Source: Paramecium octaurelia
Taxonomy: Eukaryota; Ciliophora; Oligohymenophorea; Peniculida; Parameciidae
Reading direction: 5' to 3'
Assembly (NCBI GenBank): GCA_905182995.1
Contig: CAJJDP010000042.1
Location: 302,417-366,416 of the forward strand
Length of the DNA: 64,000 nt
The first letter of the stretch is position 1, and each line of letters starts with the position of its first letter. The translations under genes were made by a program, and so were the position numbers. The notes beneath the pieces were generated by a model, which saw nothing but the letters and a program-made list of their open reading frames with translations, had not been told where the DNA came from and did no database searches. This document shows positions 62,156-64,000 of the stretch, one piece after another.

Positions 62156-63189
62156 TCATCTTCTTCTTAGATTTTACTTAATCATTACAAATGATATGTC
62201 ATCTAATCCCAAGAAATCATTAATTTATTTCTAAATATCTAGCTCTGACTTTTGATCCATTTATAACAATGAAAATCTTGGATTTCTCAGGTCATCTTCT
62301 GTCAAATCTAATCCTATTTTTTTTATTTTTTAATCTTAACTCATTGACCATTCCATATATTTGCTTTCTACTTCATAATCTATTTTAGAATCGGATTCTA
62401 TTTTTGGATCTATAAATTAAATATTGAATTTTTACATTATTCATCGATAGGATGTATTGATACTTCAGTTTATTTTTTAGCTTATTCCAATTTGGGAACA
62501 GTCTCATATTAATCATATAATTTCTATTTTAACTCTGCTGATTTCTATTTGAGTTAACTTATTAATATTTTCTCATCTTCTGATGATGTGATATCATTAG
62601 TTATTTATAGGTCTTTCATTACATCTTCTATTTTCTCTTTAGGTTATTTAAATTCTTTTGGTTCTTCATACTTTTATTAAGTTTTTTTATTTTATATTAA
62701 TTCTTAATCAAATTATTATTCTGGTTCTGGATTTACAACCAATTGATTAGGTTTTGCATACTCATCAAAAAATAAAGAAAAATCAATTCCTTCTAGCCCC
62801 TCTCTAAGCCCAGATAATTAATTATCGAGCTCATCAGGCTGTTCTTCAGGTTGAGTTTCTTTTTCCACTTCAACAAATGGATGTTCTTCATTCTCTTTTT
62901 AATTTAATTTTTCTGCCTCTTCATTTGCAAATGCATTATAAATATCGATTATATGTTAAGCAGAAGAAGCCTTTTATATTTTTTCATCCTTTTTTTAACC
63001 TAATTCTAAATCAATATCATCAAATGATAAATCTTCATCAAATAATGGTACATCAATTTATAATTGATTTTATTCTGGTGTTTAATTTTATGTTTGTACT
63101 TCCTTTGTATCAATAATAACTTCAGATTATATTTCATTAACTAATTAATCTTAAACAACATCTACAGATTAAATTACTTGTAGAGTATC

Positions 63190-63229
<40 letters not shown>

Positions 63230-64000
63230 TAAAATTGATTGTTATATGCAATCAAATCATCATTAAGTTCTTAACCCAATGTGAATTCTTTATATAATGC
63301 ATCCATATCAAGCTCATCTACATTTGAAGGTACAACCTGATATATTTCTTCTATGGCAATTTCTTATTAAATTGAATCCTCTACGTTTTGAACACTCTCA
63401 ACATTAACTTAACTCATTTATGCTAAAAACTTTTTTTCTTCAATTTATTCTAATTGCATTTATTCTTCTACTATTTCACTGATCTTTTCTTCAACTTTTT
63501 CTATGTGTTTTTCTTCTATTTTTAATAATTAATCTTCTTGCACCTACTTTTAAGGCTCTAAATATTCAATATCAACTGATTAAATAACATCTTCCTCATT
63601 ATTTTACTAAATAATGTTTATTCCTAAGGTTTCTATTTAGATACTATCAATATCGAGGTACTATTCTTCTTCAGTTGACAATTGAGTTTACTATTCTTCT
63701 TCCTTAGTCTCAACTGAAAGTTTGTTCACTATATCGTCAAATGATAATATTTAATTTTCCAAAGGTCTAATCATAATATAGATTAAAAATTACAATTTTA
63801 TTGAATCTTCAATATTCTCAACATTAAACTCAAGTTTATTATCCTTCAAAGTAGTTGTTATTTATTGTTTAGTTACAAAAATTTTATCTTCATCACCAAT
63901 AACTAAACAAAGACCCACAGCTTTTTATTTAGTTTCAAAAACAACTTATGAGTTAGTTATAGAACTCAATTTGAAGTTAACATTTTCATTTTTTTACAAT
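62156..64000 (-). CDS. Acidic Gln-rich hypothetical protein (5' end outside window)
   Basis: An open minus-strand frame runs from the right edge to TGA at 62156, with 26-nt-class introns near 63760 and 62400. The visible part, about 590 residues, is dominated by Glu, Gln, Asp and short hydrophobics (VEKVEEKISEIVEEQMQLEQ, DVPLFDEDLSFDDIDLELGQ, EQPDELDNQLSGLREGLEGI) and ends DFLGLDDISFVMIKQNLRRR. A TAA microsatellite at 63190-63224 encodes a run of about a dozen Gln. The beginning, KLSSITNSQVVFETKQKAVG, is less acidic and could be a folded domain that starts outside the window. No family was recognised. It converges with the kinesin-12 gene, 165 bp between stops. Confidence 0.65.
63190..63224. 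repeat. TAA/TTA trinucleotide microsatellite encoding poly-Gln
   Basis: About eleven tandem copies of TTA on the plus strand lie in frame in the minus-strand gene, where each reads TAA (Gln in this code). Confidence 0.95.

Overview
The window looks like a macronuclear chromosome segment of a Paramecium-type ciliate. Genes read correctly only when TAA and TAG encode glutamine and TGA is the sole stop. They are interrupted by very short GTA...TAG introns (about 22-33 nt), the DNA is strongly AT-rich, and spacing is tight, with start or stop codons often 11-60 bp apart. Exons were assembled by eye from frame continuity, splice borders and family motifs. Most outer boundaries are firm, while internal junctions in the long genes are less certain.

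Layout. 1-4.3 kb: a PCI/TPR protein (COP9 subunit-like, cut by the window edge), asparaginyl-tRNA synthetase and a CK1-family pseudokinase. 5.4-10.6 kb: a large multipass membrane protein with a PAS domain (tiny-macrocysts type). 10.9-19.5 kb, all minus strand: a GCFC-like splicing protein, a cyclic-nucleotide-type K+ channel, one reading frame that joins HMG-CoA synthase to a class II HMG-CoA reductase, and ribosomal protein eL43. 20.2-23 kb: a second channel of the same type. 24.4-36.8 kb: a basic hypothetical, a DYRK kinase, an alpha/beta hydrolase without its nucleophile serine, an FoP/CHTOP-like mRNA-export adaptor, a MYND-finger Aurora-like kinase, a RanBP2-type zinc-finger protein, a Tubby protein, CWC21/SRRM2, a serine carboxypeptidase and a tiny membrane protein. 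36.9-48.5 kb: a long coiled-coil protein, a sphingolipid delta-4 desaturase, a kinesin, a tandem PX protein, BolA, an SLC33-type acetyl-CoA transporter, a B-box protein and another coiled-coil protein. 49.2-64 kb: selenoprotein W with a UGA selenocysteine codon and a convincing SECIS hairpin, a transmembrane RING-H2 protein, a DH-PX-FERM protein, a kinesin-12 with a very long coiled coil, and a Gln-rich acidic protein running off the right edge.

Themes. Mevalonate synthesis appears merged into one polypeptide (acetoacetyl-CoA + acetyl-CoA to HMG-CoA to mevalonate). Two K+ channels with CNBD modules carry an unusual C-terminal CCHC zinc knuckle. Signalling and trafficking proteins show unusual domain combinations (DH-PX-FERM, MYND-Aurora, PX-PX), and two enzyme-family members look catalytically dead. 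Several genes serve mRNA processing and export (CWC21, GCFC, FoP-like). I found no tRNA, rRNA, CRISPR, transposon or telomere. Novelty cannot be judged without database searches.
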